From NCBI GenBank assembly GCA_040235375.1, contig JBECKQ010000184.1, positions 1-27,275 of the forward strand: a DNA stretch of 27,275 nt. The letters run 5' to 3'. Position numbers and translations under genes: made by a program. The DNA is from JBECKQ01 sp040235375 (GTDB lineage: Bacteria > Planctomycetota > Phycisphaerae > UBA1845). Under the pieces are notes generated by a model. It did no database searches. It was not told where the DNA came from and was given only the letters and a program-made list of their open reading frames with translations. This document shows, in pieces, positions 6,593 to 14,674 of this stretch (the stretch's first letter is position 1; every line of letters starts with the position of its first letter).

Positions 6593-8946
6593 CAGAGCCT
6601 TCCGCGCTGATGAATTTCGTCGAGGCTCATCGGGGCGAGCTCGTCAACGAATTCGACCAGGTTGCGGATCATCACTTCCCACATTTTCTCGCCTTTTTCG
6701 CGGCTCGCCTTGGTGGGGTCGCCCATGACGCCCTGCTTGGATATGCGGGACGTCCGCGCGTACCAGTCCACGCGGCGCTTCGAGCTGAAATCGAGGTAAC
6801 GGCTGGAGAACCGCGGCACGCTTCGCTTGGCCTGGTCCATACGGACGAGCTCGGGACGCGTCGCCAATGTGGTGCTCGTTTCAATCTCGCCGGCGTGGAC
6901 GTCATTCTGCGTCTCCGCCATGGCATCGACGTCCGCATCGCTGGTGTCGCCGCTGTCGACGCACGTGAAGATGTGCGCATCGCGGTTGATCATCTGCGCG
7001 GCGAAGTGGAGGGCCGGTGCATTGCCGCCGTGGCCGTTGATGATAATCAGCTTGGTGATGCCGTTGCGGGCGGCGCTCATGCCGACCTCGTAGGTGAGGC
7101 GGGCGAGCGTGTCGTTGTTGATGCTGATCGTGCCGCTGAAATCGTCGTGGTGATAGGACACGCCGTACGGAATCAGCGGAAGGACGAGCGGCTTGGGGTC
7201 CCGGCAGTGCTCGGCGACCTTGCGGGCGAGGTAATCTGCGTCGAACGCGTCCGTATCGAGCGGGAGATGCGGGCCGTGCTGCTCGATCGAGCCCACGGGC
7301 AGCAGGGCCACGTCCACTTCGCGGAACCGGCGGGCCGCCTCGGGCCACGTCAGCTCGCCGAGCAGGTAGCTCCGGTCTTCGGACTCTCGGGACGCACCGC
7401 TAGACCGGCGAGCCAGGCTGGTGCGGGAAGGCCTCTCGAAGATGTACGGTCGGTGGAGTGAAGGGTCATTCAACGGGTCGAAGTCGATCCAGACTTTGCC
7501 GCTGCGGCGAATGGCGCCCTCGGCATGCTCGAGGCATATCCGGTAGACCGGTTGGCGAAGGTCGACGGGCATCCCGTCGATGGGCGAACGATGGGCGTCG
7601 AAACGCAGCTTGAGGACCTCGGGCTGATCCGCGCCGCGCACGCCGCCGATTACCGCTTCGTCCAGCACGCCCTTCTGCCACAGCAACCAGGCCAGATGCT
7701 GCACGGCGGGCGTCTCCTGGTGCAGAGATTTCGCGGCCAGCCCCTTGAGGCAGCGGTCAATCTGATGACTGTCATAGCCGCAATTCCTGGGATCACCGCC
7801 GAGGGCGACGAGCATGCCCACGATCCGGCGGCACTTCTCGCACTGGCCGCAGGGATAAGCGCGGCGGTCGTGCACGTGGGCCGCGTGGCATGATACCTGA
7901 ACGTGCTGGAGGTCGGGATAGCGCAGGGCGAGCATCTTCTGGATGAGCAGTTCTGAGGCCGGCCGCAGCATCGAGAACTGCGAAACGTTCCATCGCTTCT
8001 GGCTGAAGTAGCGGGTCATGGCGTTATCGAAGATGCGACTCTGATCGAAGAGGCCGTCGTAGTGCGTGATGCCCTGGAACGACTTGCGGACGGTCGTGTC
8101 GTGCTCGTCGCCCATGACGAGGCGGCCGATGCCACGTTTTCGAATGATCGGAAGCGTCGCGAATATGAAGATCGCCACCGTCCACAGGCGAATCGGATAC
8201 TCATCGGCCCGGACGCTGGAGAAATCCTGACGGACGAACGGCAGGTGCCGAAGCATCCACGCGAAAATGCGGTCCGAGTTCGTCCACACCCGCGTCGTGT
8301 TCGGCACGTGCTGCGAGAAATGGCGGTGGGCGTTGATGGCGGTGAACCAATGGCGGCCCGACTCGTTGACAAAGACCGGATGCGTGTCCATCCCGATCTC
8401 GCGAAGCAAGCCGAAGCTCAGCAGGCTGTCTTTGCCGCCGCTCGATGGCACCGCGTGTCGGGTGTGGTCGCACGGCCAGGCGCGTATTGGGAGATCTCCC
8501 GCGGCGAGTTCGTGAGGAAACTCGAGCGACGCGCGGCAGTACGTGGCTTGCTTGACGGGCGGGAGGCGCGCTGCGTCGCCGATGAGGAACGGATTCGGCT
8601 CGAGGAATTTCTTGACGTATATCTCGCGGGCGGTGTTTTCCGCCATGGCTTCGAAGAAGCGGCGGTCGGCCTGTTCGAGTGGATCGCGCAACACAATCCG
8701 CTTGCAGAAAAGGCCGTAGTTCAGCGCGACCTGCGCAGCCATGACCGCGGCGAGATTGCGGTCGACGGGATCGGCCGGATCGAAGACGTCTTCCTCGAAC
8801 GCGTACTGGAAATCGGTGGCGTCCGTGGCGCCGGCCTGAACGACCCGATACGGCGCGCTGATGCGCCGCTTCTCGACCCGCACCGGTCCTACTTCGAGCC
8901 GATCCACAACGTTCAGAACGGCAAGCGGATCCCGCTGTTCGGGCAT
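6592..8946 (-). CDS. Fusion of PP-loop ATPase (MurL/ExsB-like) and creatininase-family amidohydrolase
   Basis: 784 aa, ATG at 8946 with AAGGA upstream, 16 bases after the DUF1611 stop. Residues about 40-400 form an adenylating PP-loop module: an N-terminal part with ALNYGLFCKRI (75-84), the PP-loop SSGGKDS (168-174), MGDEHD (278-283), SMLRPASEL (325-333) and a zinc-type CGQCEKC (C366, C369, C372). This order resembles MurL, the ATP-dependent epimerase of UDP-MurNAc-Ala-Glu, and more distantly QueC/ExsB; the MurL link is from memory. After a variable linker (about 505-525), residues 528-784 are a creatininase domain with GSIEQHGPHLPLDTD (E555, H557, D566), NGHGGN (H639) and HAGEIE (E687). This is the full metal set for a cyclic-amide or amide hydrolase. 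One uninterrupted frame covers both domains. No signal peptide, so cytoplasmic. Substrate unknown. Confidence 0.8.
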   Translation of the reverse strand: MPEQRDPLAVLNVVDRLEVGPVRVEKRRISAPYRVVQAGATDATDFQYAFEEDVFDPADPVDRNLAAVMAAQVALNYGLFCKRIVLRDPLEQADRRFFEAMAENTAREIYVKKFLEPNPFLIGDAARLPPVKQATYCRASLEFPHELAAGDLPIRAWPCDHTRHAVPSSGGKDSLLSFGLLREIGMDTHPVFVNESGRHWFTAINAHRHFSQHVPNTTRVWTNSDRIFAWMLRHLPFVRQDFSSVRADEYPIRLWTVAIFIFATLPIIRKRGIGRLVMGDEHDTTVRKSFQGITHYDGLFDQSRIFDNAMTRYFSQKRWNVSQFSMLRPASELLIQKMLALRYPDLQHVQVSCHAAHVHDRRAYPCGQCEKCRRIVGMLVALGGDPRNCGYDSHQIDRCLKGLAAKSLHQETPAVQHLAWLLWQKGVLDEAVIGGVRGADQPEVLKLRFDAHRSPIDGMPVDLRQPVYRICLEHAEGAIRRSGKVWIDFDPLNDPSLHRPYIFERPSRTSLARRSSGASRESEDRSYLLGELTWPEAARRFREVDVALLPVGSIEQHGPHLPLDTDAFDADYLARKVAEHCRDPKPLVLPLIPYGVSYHHDDFSGTISINNDTLARLTYEVGMSAARNGITKLIIINGHGGNAPALHFAAQMINRDAHIFTCVDSGDTSDADVDAMAETQNDVHAGEIETSTTLATRPELVRMDQAKRSVPRFSSRYLDFSSKRRVDWYARTSRISKQGVMGDPTKASREKGEKMWEVMIRNLVEFVDELAPMSLDEIHQRGRL

Positions 8947-8962
8947 GAAGGGCTTCCTTGAA

Positions 8963-10081
8963 CTAAGGCGATGATTCCGACCGGGGCGGCGCTGCGCCGG
9001 CGCTTCGCAGGCGAAGCCGCTCCCGGATCAATGCCGTTATTTTACCGCTGCCGGATAGGAGCACATCAACGCAAGGTAGGCCGACCTGGGCGGAAATGGA
9101 ATCGCAGGCCTTGTCGACCCCGCGCGGGGTGAGGCCCTCGTGATTGATCGTGACGGCGACGACGGCCCTGTCCGAGACCACTTCGATCGCCTGGATCTGG
9201 CGGGGCAAGGGGTGGATGCGGTAGCCGGGAAAGCCGTCGTAGTCGATTCGGGCGGGCGCGTGCTGAAGGATGACGGCGTCGGGCCGGCCCGCGGCAAGGA
9301 TCTCGAAGCCGCCGGGGTACGCGGGGTTCATCAGGCTGCCCTGGCCCTCGATGACAATCACGTCGGGATGCTGCTCGTTCCAGGCGGACCAGACGGCGTG
9401 CTCAATCTCCCCGGAGATAAAGTCGTTGACGATCGAGTCCATAATGAGGCCGTACCGGGCGCCTTGCATCCACGCGGTCTGGCCGGTGCCGACAAGTTCG
9501 GCGCGGATGCCGGCCTCCCGCAGGCCGTCGACGATCAGCCAGGCGGTGGTCCGCTTGCCGATCGCGGAGTCGGTGCCGAGAGCGGCGATCTTCAGGCAAT
9601 CGACCTGTTCAATCTTGCCGGAGAAGAAGTGGAGCTCCGAGCGTGGCGGCGGCCTGCGAATATCGCGAATGGCGACGCCGCGGGCAGCCGCGAGGGCGCT
9701 GATTTGCGAGTCCTCCGAAAGAAAATCGTGGAGGCCGGAGTCGACGTTCAGACCGAGCTCGATCGCCCGGCGAACATCCTCACGCGACTGTGGCGGCAGG
9801 CGGCCACCGTCAGGCGCCAGGCCGACGACGAAGTGCGTTGCTGGCGTGCCGGACTTTTCGGCAGCCCACACGGCATCTTCAGTGGTTGCGCGAACGGGGA
9901 TGCCGTTCGGCTTGCCATCGAGCACATCGCCGGCATCGCTGCCGGCGTGGCGCGAATCGACGACGGAGAGAACGCGATAGCGCTGGCAACGGCGGACGAG
10001 TCCGTGAGCGGTCTTGCCATTCGTCGTCGCGAACATGCCCTGGCAGTAGACGACGGCATTGCCTTCCGGCCACGCGGTCAT
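8963..10081 (-). CDS. DUF1611 family protein (DgcN-like P-loop enzyme)
   Basis: 372 aa. The start ATG overlaps the stop of the upstream PLP-enzyme gene by 4 bases (ATGA, 10078-10081). Residues 1-155 are a Rossmann-like N-terminal domain (VLSVVDSRHAG, FVVGLAPDGG). The C-terminal P-loop domain has GTDSAIGKRTT (169-179) as a Walker-A-like loop, then GTGQTAWM (198-205) and IEGQGSLMNPAYPG (244-257), which are hallmarks of DUF1611. The characterised member DgcN acetylates D-glutamate in a catabolic route with the enolase-superfamily racemase DgcA. DUF1611 genes often sit beside dipeptide epimerases, as here. Whether this copy uses D-Glu is unknown, since the epimerase in the same operon has an altered acidic pocket. 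Family assignment is firm; reaction is inferred. Confidence 0.85.
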   Translation of the reverse strand: MTAWPEGNAVVYCQGMFATTNGKTAHGLVRRCQRYRVLSVVDSRHAGSDAGDVLDGKPNGIPVRATTEDAVWAAEKSGTPATHFVVGLAPDGGRLPPQSREDVRRAIELGLNVDSGLHDFLSEDSQISALAAARGVAIRDIRRPPPRSELHFFSGKIEQVDCLKIAALGTDSAIGKRTTAWLIVDGLREAGIRAELVGTGQTAWMQGARYGLIMDSIVNDFISGEIEHAVWSAWNEQHPDVIVIEGQGSLMNPAYPGGFEILAAGRPDAVILQHAPARIDYDGFPGYRIHPLPRQIQAIEVVSDRAVVAVTINHEGLTPRGVDKACDSISAQVGLPCVDVLLSGSGKITALIRERLRLRSAGAAPPRSESSP

Positions 10082-11214
10082 GCCTTCTTTCCCGTAATGA
10101 CAACAACGTAGCGGTCGTTGCTGAACGGCTGCTGCCGATGGCGATCGAGAAAGACGCTCAGCCCGGCGGCGGATGCCGGTAGCGTGCTGAGCCCTTCACG
10201 CTCGCGGAGCAACCGGGTGTACTGGAGCATGTTCTTGTCGGTCGCGTATCCCCCGAACCCGCCGCTGCTGCGGATGGCTTCCAACGCCAGATCGCCGTCG
10301 ATCGCGTGCCAGTTGATCAGCGGCTCATTGACCGGGGTTTCGTGGAGCTTCTCCGGCTTGAGGTCCTCACATCGCGGAAGCCCCTTCAGGGCGGCGTTGA
10401 TGATCGGGTTCTTGCCGTAGGCGGAGCCGGCGACGATGTGCGGGATGCGCGACGTTCGGCCGCGCCGAAAGAGACTGACGAAGCCCTTGTGAATGCCGGC
10501 CAGCGTCGTGCCGTTGGAGACGGGAATCGCAACGACCGCGGGGGCGTCACGAAGCTCGTCGTAGATTTCGTAAGCGATTTCCCCGTAGGCCTTTAGCTGC
10601 GTGTTGGTGTTGGCGCCGCCGGGATTCGCGTCGTAAATCTCCTCTTCGCGGGCGCGGCGTTCGGAGACGGCGACCGCGTTTTCGTAATCGCCGGGAACGC
10701 GAATGATCTCGACGTTGGGCAGGGTCATCTCCTTGATGCGGCGGGTATGGTAGTTCTCGGGAATGTAGATCAGGCAGCGCAAACCGGCGAAGGAGGCGGC
10801 CAGGGCGATCGCCGCCCCGTAGTTGCCGCAGGTGGCGACGGTGATGGCATCGAAACCGCGGCGCATTGCGTCGATTGCCTGCGCGAACGCGATGCGGTCC
10901 TTCTGCGTTCCCGTCGGATTGCCACCCTCGAATTTCAGATAGAGCTGGCGAAGGCCGAGCTCGCGTTCGATGTTGCGGGCTCGGGTCATCGTGGTGTCAC
11001 CGACTTCGGAATCGATGATGTCCTCGAGGGCTTCGAGCCGTTGCTCGATCGGTCGAGTTGGATTGGCGGCGATCTGCTGCTGCGTGGCGAGTTCGGCCGG
11101 CAGCGTGTGCTGCGCCGGGCCAGCTCCATCCAGCAACGGTTCGAGGGAGGTTTCCACTCCGCCATTTCCCCATCGGTCGTTCTCGAATGACGTCATCAGT
11201 CTGTTGACTCCCAT
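10078..11214 (-). CDS. Threonine-synthase-like PLP-dependent enzyme (fold type II)
   Basis: 378 aa from the ATG at 11214. A second in-frame ATG at 11196 has a GGGAG 11 bases upstream and may be the real start. The PLP lysine is K105 in GGNPTGTQKDR, a clear variant of the NPTGSFKDR of threonine synthase. N131 in TCGNYGAA matches the asparagine that contacts the PLP ring, and PVSNGTTLAG (about residue 245) is the phosphate-binding loop. The N-terminal 60 residues are poorly conserved-looking. Type II enzymes do beta- or gamma-replacement or elimination on Ser, Thr, Cys or phosphohomoserine. No hom or thrB gene is nearby, and the gene is translationally coupled to DUF1611, so a specialised amino-acid synthesis or breakdown role is more likely than housekeeping threonine synthesis. 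It is the first gene of the operon. Confidence 0.83.
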   Translation of the reverse strand: MGVNRLMTSFENDRWGNGGVETSLEPLLDGAGPAQHTLPAELATQQQIAANPTRPIEQRLEALEDIIDSEVGDTTMTRARNIERELGLRQLYLKFEGGNPTGTQKDRIAFAQAIDAMRRGFDAITVATCGNYGAAIALAASFAGLRCLIYIPENYHTRRIKEMTLPNVEIIRVPGDYENAVAVSERRAREEEIYDANPGGANTNTQLKAYGEIAYEIYDELRDAPAVVAIPVSNGTTLAGIHKGFVSLFRRGRTSRIPHIVAGSAYGKNPIINAALKGLPRCEDLKPEKLHETPVNEPLINWHAIDGDLALEAIRSSGGFGGYATDKNMLQYTRLLREREGLSTLPASAAGLSVFLDRHRQQPFSNDRYVVVITGKKA

Positions 11215-11220
11215 TTATGC

Positions 11221-11261
11221 CGACCCGTCGGTTCGACCGTTGTTGCGCCGGAGACGGGTCG
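11221..11261. other. 9-bp inverted repeat in the leader of the four-gene operon
   Basis: CGACCCGTC (11221-11229) pairs perfectly with GACGGGTCG (11253-11261). Inside the 23-base loop, CGGTTCGACCG (11229-11239) can make a small hairpin. The structure ends 7 bases upstream of the ATG at 11214 and lies between the candidate promoter and the start, so it could affect translation or be a protein-binding site. Confidence 0.4.
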
Positions 11262-11276
11262 CCGGCCACTACTACG

Positions 11277-11305
11277 AATATGGGTTCATTGGTGCGGAAA
11301 CGCAA
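11277..11305 (-). promoter_or_regulatory. Candidate promoter of the four-gene operon
   Basis: Minus strand: TTGCGT (11305-11300), 17-base spacer, CATATT (11282-11277). The predicted start near 11270 gives a leader of about 56 bases holding the inverted repeat. Box matches are moderate. Confidence 0.33.
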
Positions 11306-11413
11306 CGGCTGCCCGGCGCCACTCACCTGTATTTTTCGCCATTGAGCAGCTGCGCGGGCCGCGACTGCCGCTGGCGACGAGCTCAGGCGGCCGAAGCAGG
11401 TACTGGTCGTCCC

Positions 11414-12757
11414 TCAGCGCACGGCCTGCCGACGGCTCGCGCCAGGCGGACCGCCGACGTTTCTGCCCAGCCAGAGAGTTGTATCCACGGGAGACTCGAA
11501 AGGCCCGTCCATCAGGGCATTATCTGACAGGTCGAATCGCTTGATGACGCCGGTGAGCGATCGACGCCGCGGTGAAGGTTCGTGTCCCACCGGGCTGCGC
11601 TCCGTCACGTTGGCGACGCACCGGACCGCGCCGCCCCACACAAAAAGGCGGGATACATCGATCGTCCGGACCTCCGCGCCGAGGCGTGTGTATATCGCGG
11701 CGGCCACATCATCCATCGCCGGTATCCCATAGTTGGGCATATAGACGATCTTGCGGCCGTCGCGCTCGTCGATCAGCACGTTGTTGTACGTGAGCATCCA
11801 GCCGCCTTCGGGCGAGGCGACGGTTGGCAGGCGGTATAGGGTGAAACCCAGGCGAGAGAGCTTTTCCACAATCTCGGAATACTCCGCGTCCAGGAAGTCG
11901 GTATCGGTCGCACTGTCTAACACAGCCCTGGCGGCCGGGCTTTGGTCGTCAGAGTCGGCAACGCGGGCCATGATCTCGTCGCCAAGCGAGGGAGATGCGA
12001 CAAGGACAGTTCGATTGTCGAACGGCGTCAGATACATGTCGATGTGGCACCAGGGTACTTGCCCGCAGGAGGTTCCGACGAAGATCGGGGGGCGGCCGAG
12101 CAGCCGTCGGATGTCCAGTTTCACCTGGAGCGGGCCGCCGTCGTCCGCGTTCTCGGACAGCGCGTTGGCGCCGAGGAAGACGTGCTTCGCCGATGAGACG
12201 ACGTTACCGCCTTCGACGTGCAGCGGGCCGGTGGCGATACCGTGACCGAGGCCGGCGGCGTCGAGCAGACCGGCCAGATCCAACTCGTTGCGCTGCCAGT
12301 CCTGGTAGTCGGCGAACGGCGTGGGAACAAAGCTGGGGGCGGGGCGGAAGGTCGCCGGGTTGCAGCGGGCGAAGCGACGATCTCGCGCCCACACGGAGAT
12401 GTCGCGCCCGGTGTTCACCACGAGCACTTCGCGGCCGCCGAGGCGGGCGATTCCCCCCCACGTATCGACGAACTCGTCGGCGGCGTCTTCCGTCGGGCAC
12501 AGAACCACGACGCGGATGTCGGGAGGCGTCTTGGCGAGCAGGTCCCAGAAGACTGGCTCGACCTCATCGTTCATGTCCGGACAGTACTGGAGGGTGATTT
12601 CGCGAATCGCCCCGCTGGAGTCTGGGAGTACTGCGGCGGGAGAATCGTCCGCCGCTGCCGCGAACGTACGGGTGGTGATCGTCGCCGGCCATGCGATAGC
12701 CGCCGCGACGATGACCAACATCCACACCGCGCGGGGTGCGAACCTGGGTCGCTTCAA
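11414..12757 (-). CDS. Exported agmatine deiminase/peptidylarginine deiminase-like protein
   Basis: 447 aa. It appears to start with TTG at 12757, 9 bases after an AGGAG. Residues 11-35 form a hydrophobic signal or anchor (VWMLVIVAAAIAW), so the protein is probably outside the cytoplasm. The pentein-fold motifs of guanidine-modifying enzymes follow: WARDRRF (D126), HVEGGNVV (H180, E182, N185), PWCHIDMYLT (H238, D240) and a C-terminal WGGAVRCV with the likely nucleophile C380. Agmatine deiminases and PAD-type enzymes usually have His just before that Cys (GGxxHC); here it is Arg. Residues about 388-447 are an extra tail rich in Pro and Arg. The family hydrolyses guanidines (agmatine, peptidyl-Arg) to ureido products plus ammonia. 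The substrate is not assignable. Confidence 0.78.
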   Translation of the reverse strand: MKRPRFAPRAVWMLVIVAAAIAWPATITTRTFAAAADDSPAAVLPDSSGAIREITLQYCPDMNDEVEPVFWDLLAKTPPDIRVVVLCPTEDAADEFVDTWGGIARLGGREVLVVNTGRDISVWARDRRFARCNPATFRPAPSFVPTPFADYQDWQRNELDLAGLLDAAGLGHGIATGPLHVEGGNVVSSAKHVFLGANALSENADDGGPLQVKLDIRRLLGRPPIFVGTSCGQVPWCHIDMYLTPFDNRTVLVASPSLGDEIMARVADSDDQSPAARAVLDSATDTDFLDAEYSEIVEKLSRLGFTLYRLPTVASPEGGWMLTYNNVLIDERDGRKIVYMPNYGIPAMDDVAAAIYTRLGAEVRTIDVSRLFVWGGAVRCVANVTERSPVGHEPSPRRRSLTGVIKRFDLSDNALMDGPFESPVDTTLWLGRNVGGPPGASRRQAVR

Positions 12758-12850
12758 GTTGTGCCACTCCTGGGAGACGTTAATCCGGTGTGGGTCGCGG
12801 GCCGGGCAGGGTCACCATAACCCCAAAGCCACCCTCGCAACCATGCCTCC

Positions 12851-12880
12851 ATTATTGCACGGCGAGTGGCTCGGAAACAA
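12851..12880 (-). promoter_or_regulatory. Candidate promoter for the deiminase-like gene
   Basis: Minus strand: TTGTTT (12880-12875), 18-base spacer ending in TGC, AATAAT (12856-12851, 5 of 6). It lies just after the AIM24 stop and implies a leader of about 87 bases before the TTG start at 12757. Confidence 0.4.
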
Positions 12881-12890
12881 GAGCCCGCGG

Positions 12891-13682
12891 TCAATCGTTG
12901 TCGCCGTTGAGGAGGCCGCCGAGGCCGCCGAGGATGCTGCCTTCGCCACGGCGCCGGCCGCCCGCCTTCGGGGCACTGGCAATGATGCGGTCCGCCATGC
13001 GACTGAATGGCAGCGACTGGAGCCAGACCCGGCCAGGGCCGGACATCCTGGCGAAGAAGAGACCCTCGCCGCCGAACAGGGCCGTCTTGAAGCCGCCGAC
13101 GAACTTGATGTCGTAATCGACGGTCGAGGTGAAGGCGACGAGGCAACCGGTGTCCACATTCAGCGTCTGTCCGGCCTTCAGATCGATGGGCACAATCGTG
13201 CCACCGGCATGGATAAACGCGAGGCCGTCGCCGGTCAGCCGCTGGAGGATGAAGCCCTCGCCGCCGAAGAAGCCGGTGCCGAGGCGCCGGGTGAAGGCAA
13301 TGTCGATGTCCACGCCGCGAGCCGAGCAGAGGTAGGAGTCTTTCTGGCAAAGAAGCGTTCCGCCGTATTCGCTGAGGTTGAACGGGATGATCTTGCCCGG
13401 GTAGGGAGCTGCGAAGGCCACTTCCTCGCGCTGGTTGGAGACGCACTTAAACACGGTGATGAAGAAGCTCTCGCCGGCCAGCACGCGTTTGCCAGCCTTG
13501 AAGAGCGAACCGAGGAGGCCGCCTTGGCCGTGCGGGTCCATGCGCGTATCCATGTCGATGCCGGCAGTCATATAGCACATGGCCCCCGCCTCGGCGAGAA
13601 CACCCTCACCGGGATCAAGCGTGATGATAACCAACTGCATGTCGTCGCCGACAAGTTCGTAGTCGATAATGTCTGCGGGCAT
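12891..13682 (-). CDS. AIM24 / TIGR00266 family protein
   Basis: 263 aa, ATG at 13682 with GGAGG about 7 bases upstream. The protein is almost all beta-strand and Gly-rich turns, with no signal peptide and no transmembrane segment. Family phrases are GEGVLAEAGAM near residue 25, QGGLLGSLFKAGKRVLAGESFF (spread over 53-74), and two repeated turns, FFGGEGFILQRLTGDG and LFGGEGLFFARMSGPG, typical of the double beta-roll. The last 25 residues are a Gly/Arg-rich tail. Bacterial members have no agreed biochemical role; the yeast namesake AIM24 is mitochondrial. It appears to have its own promoter and to be transcribed separately from folD, whose stop is 110 bases upstream. Confidence 0.85.
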   Translation of the reverse strand: MPADIIDYELVGDDMQLVIITLDPGEGVLAEAGAMCYMTAGIDMDTRMDPHGQGGLLGSLFKAGKRVLAGESFFITVFKCVSNQREEVAFAAPYPGKIIPFNLSEYGGTLLCQKDSYLCSARGVDIDIAFTRRLGTGFFGGEGFILQRLTGDGLAFIHAGGTIVPIDLKAGQTLNVDTGCLVAFTSTVDYDIKFVGGFKTALFGGEGLFFARMSGPGRVWLQSLPFSRMADRIIASAPKAGGRRRGEGSILGGLGGLLNGDND

Positions 13683-13710
13683 GGGTGCACCTCCAGTTCA
13701 AGTTGTACGG

Positions 13711-13739
13711 ATGATAAGGCGTTCAGGCGAAGGCGCAAA
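13711..13739 (-). promoter_or_regulatory. Candidate promoter for the AIM24 gene
   Basis: Minus strand: TATCAT (13716-13711) is a 5 of 6 match to a -10 box. A weak TTTGCG (13739-13734) lies 17 bases upstream. The ATG is at 13682, leaving a short leader with GGAGG. Confidence 0.3.
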
Positions 13740-13792
13740 GTCGAACGTTGCCGTCATTGCGGCGCGGCCGGCAGACCTTCCGACGTACGGCG

Positions 13793-14665
13793 TCAGACCG
13801 GAGGCAGTTGAACGCCCAACTGCTGGGCGGCGGCTTCCGCAGTGTGGTCGATGAGCGTCGCGATGGTCATCGGACCGACGCCGCCGGGCACCGGTGTGAT
13901 CAGTGAGGCCGGCTCGATCGCGGTTTCGAAGTCCACGTCGCCGATGTTACCCTCGTTGTAGCCGGCATCGATCACCACCGCGCCGACCTTGATCCACCCG
14001 CCCTGCACGAACCGCGGCCGGCCCACCGCCGCGATCACGATATCCGCCCCGCGCACGATGGTGGGCAATCCCCGCGTGCGCGAGTGACACAGTGTGACAG
14101 TCGCATGGGCGTTGATCAGCATCGACGCCATCGGGCGGCCCAGAATCGGGCTCCGCCCGATCACGACGGCGTAGGCGCCGTCGAGCTCGACGTTGTACTC
14201 CCGCAGCAGCCGCATGATTCCCGCGGGCGTGCACGCGGGCAGCGAAGGCATGCCGAGGATCATTCTTCCCAGCATCGCCGAGGTCACGCCGTCCACGTCC
14301 TTGGCGACGGGAATGGCTTCGAAGGCCGCACGCTTGTCGATCGGCCTTGGAACGGGATGCTGCACGAGTATGCCGTGAACGGCGGGATCCTCGCCCAACC
14401 GCCGAATCGTCGCCACGAGCGTTTCCGTCGTCGTGTCGCCCGGCAGCTCGATGCGGACCGGACGCATGCCGGCCTCCTCGCACCGGCGGCGCTTCATGCG
14501 TGTGTAGGTCACCGAGGCCGGATCGGTCCCGACGAGCACGGTCGCCAGCGATGCCGTTACGCCTGTGACCGACCGAATGTACTCGACCTTCGCGGCCGTC
14601 TGTTCGAGTACTAGCTTCGCCAGCGCCCGGCCGTCCATCAGCTTTGCTTTGTTCACGCCCTCCAT
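13793..14665 (-). CDS. folD: Bifunctional methylenetetrahydrofolate dehydrogenase/cyclohydrolase FolD
   Basis: 290 aa, the normal length. The ATG at 14665 has GAGG 7 bases upstream, and the gap to the ftcD stop is 9 bases. The enzyme interconverts 5,10-methylene-, methenyl- and 10-formyl-tetrahydrofolate in the cytoplasm. The catalytic pair Y54 and K58 lies in SVTYTRMKRRRCEE. Q102 (VQHPVP) and D123/D125 (KDVDG) are the expected folate and active-site residues. The nucleotide-binding part shows GRSPILGRPMA (about 169-180), and the signature PVPGGVGPMT is near the C-terminus. QHP replaces the more usual QLP but the Gln is kept. Its place directly after ftcD makes a folate one-carbon operon: formimino groups from histidine breakdown become methenyl-THF, which FolD then uses. 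Confidence 0.95.
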   Translation of the reverse strand: MEGVNKAKLMDGRALAKLVLEQTAAKVEYIRSVTGVTASLATVLVGTDPASVTYTRMKRRRCEEAGMRPVRIELPGDTTTETLVATIRRLGEDPAVHGILVQHPVPRPIDKRAAFEAIPVAKDVDGVTSAMLGRMILGMPSLPACTPAGIMRLLREYNVELDGAYAVVIGRSPILGRPMASMLINAHATVTLCHSRTRGLPTIVRGADIVIAAVGRPRFVQGGWIKVGAVVIDAGYNEGNIGDVDFETAIEPASLITPVPGGVGPMTIATLIDHTAEAAAQQLGVQLPPV

Positions 14666-14674
14666 GTGTTGGCC

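Noticed and set aside
12812..12850. Ten-residue leader peptide ahead of the deiminase-like gene
   Set aside because: The GGAGG is only one base from the ATG, and no attenuator hairpin with T-tract follows.
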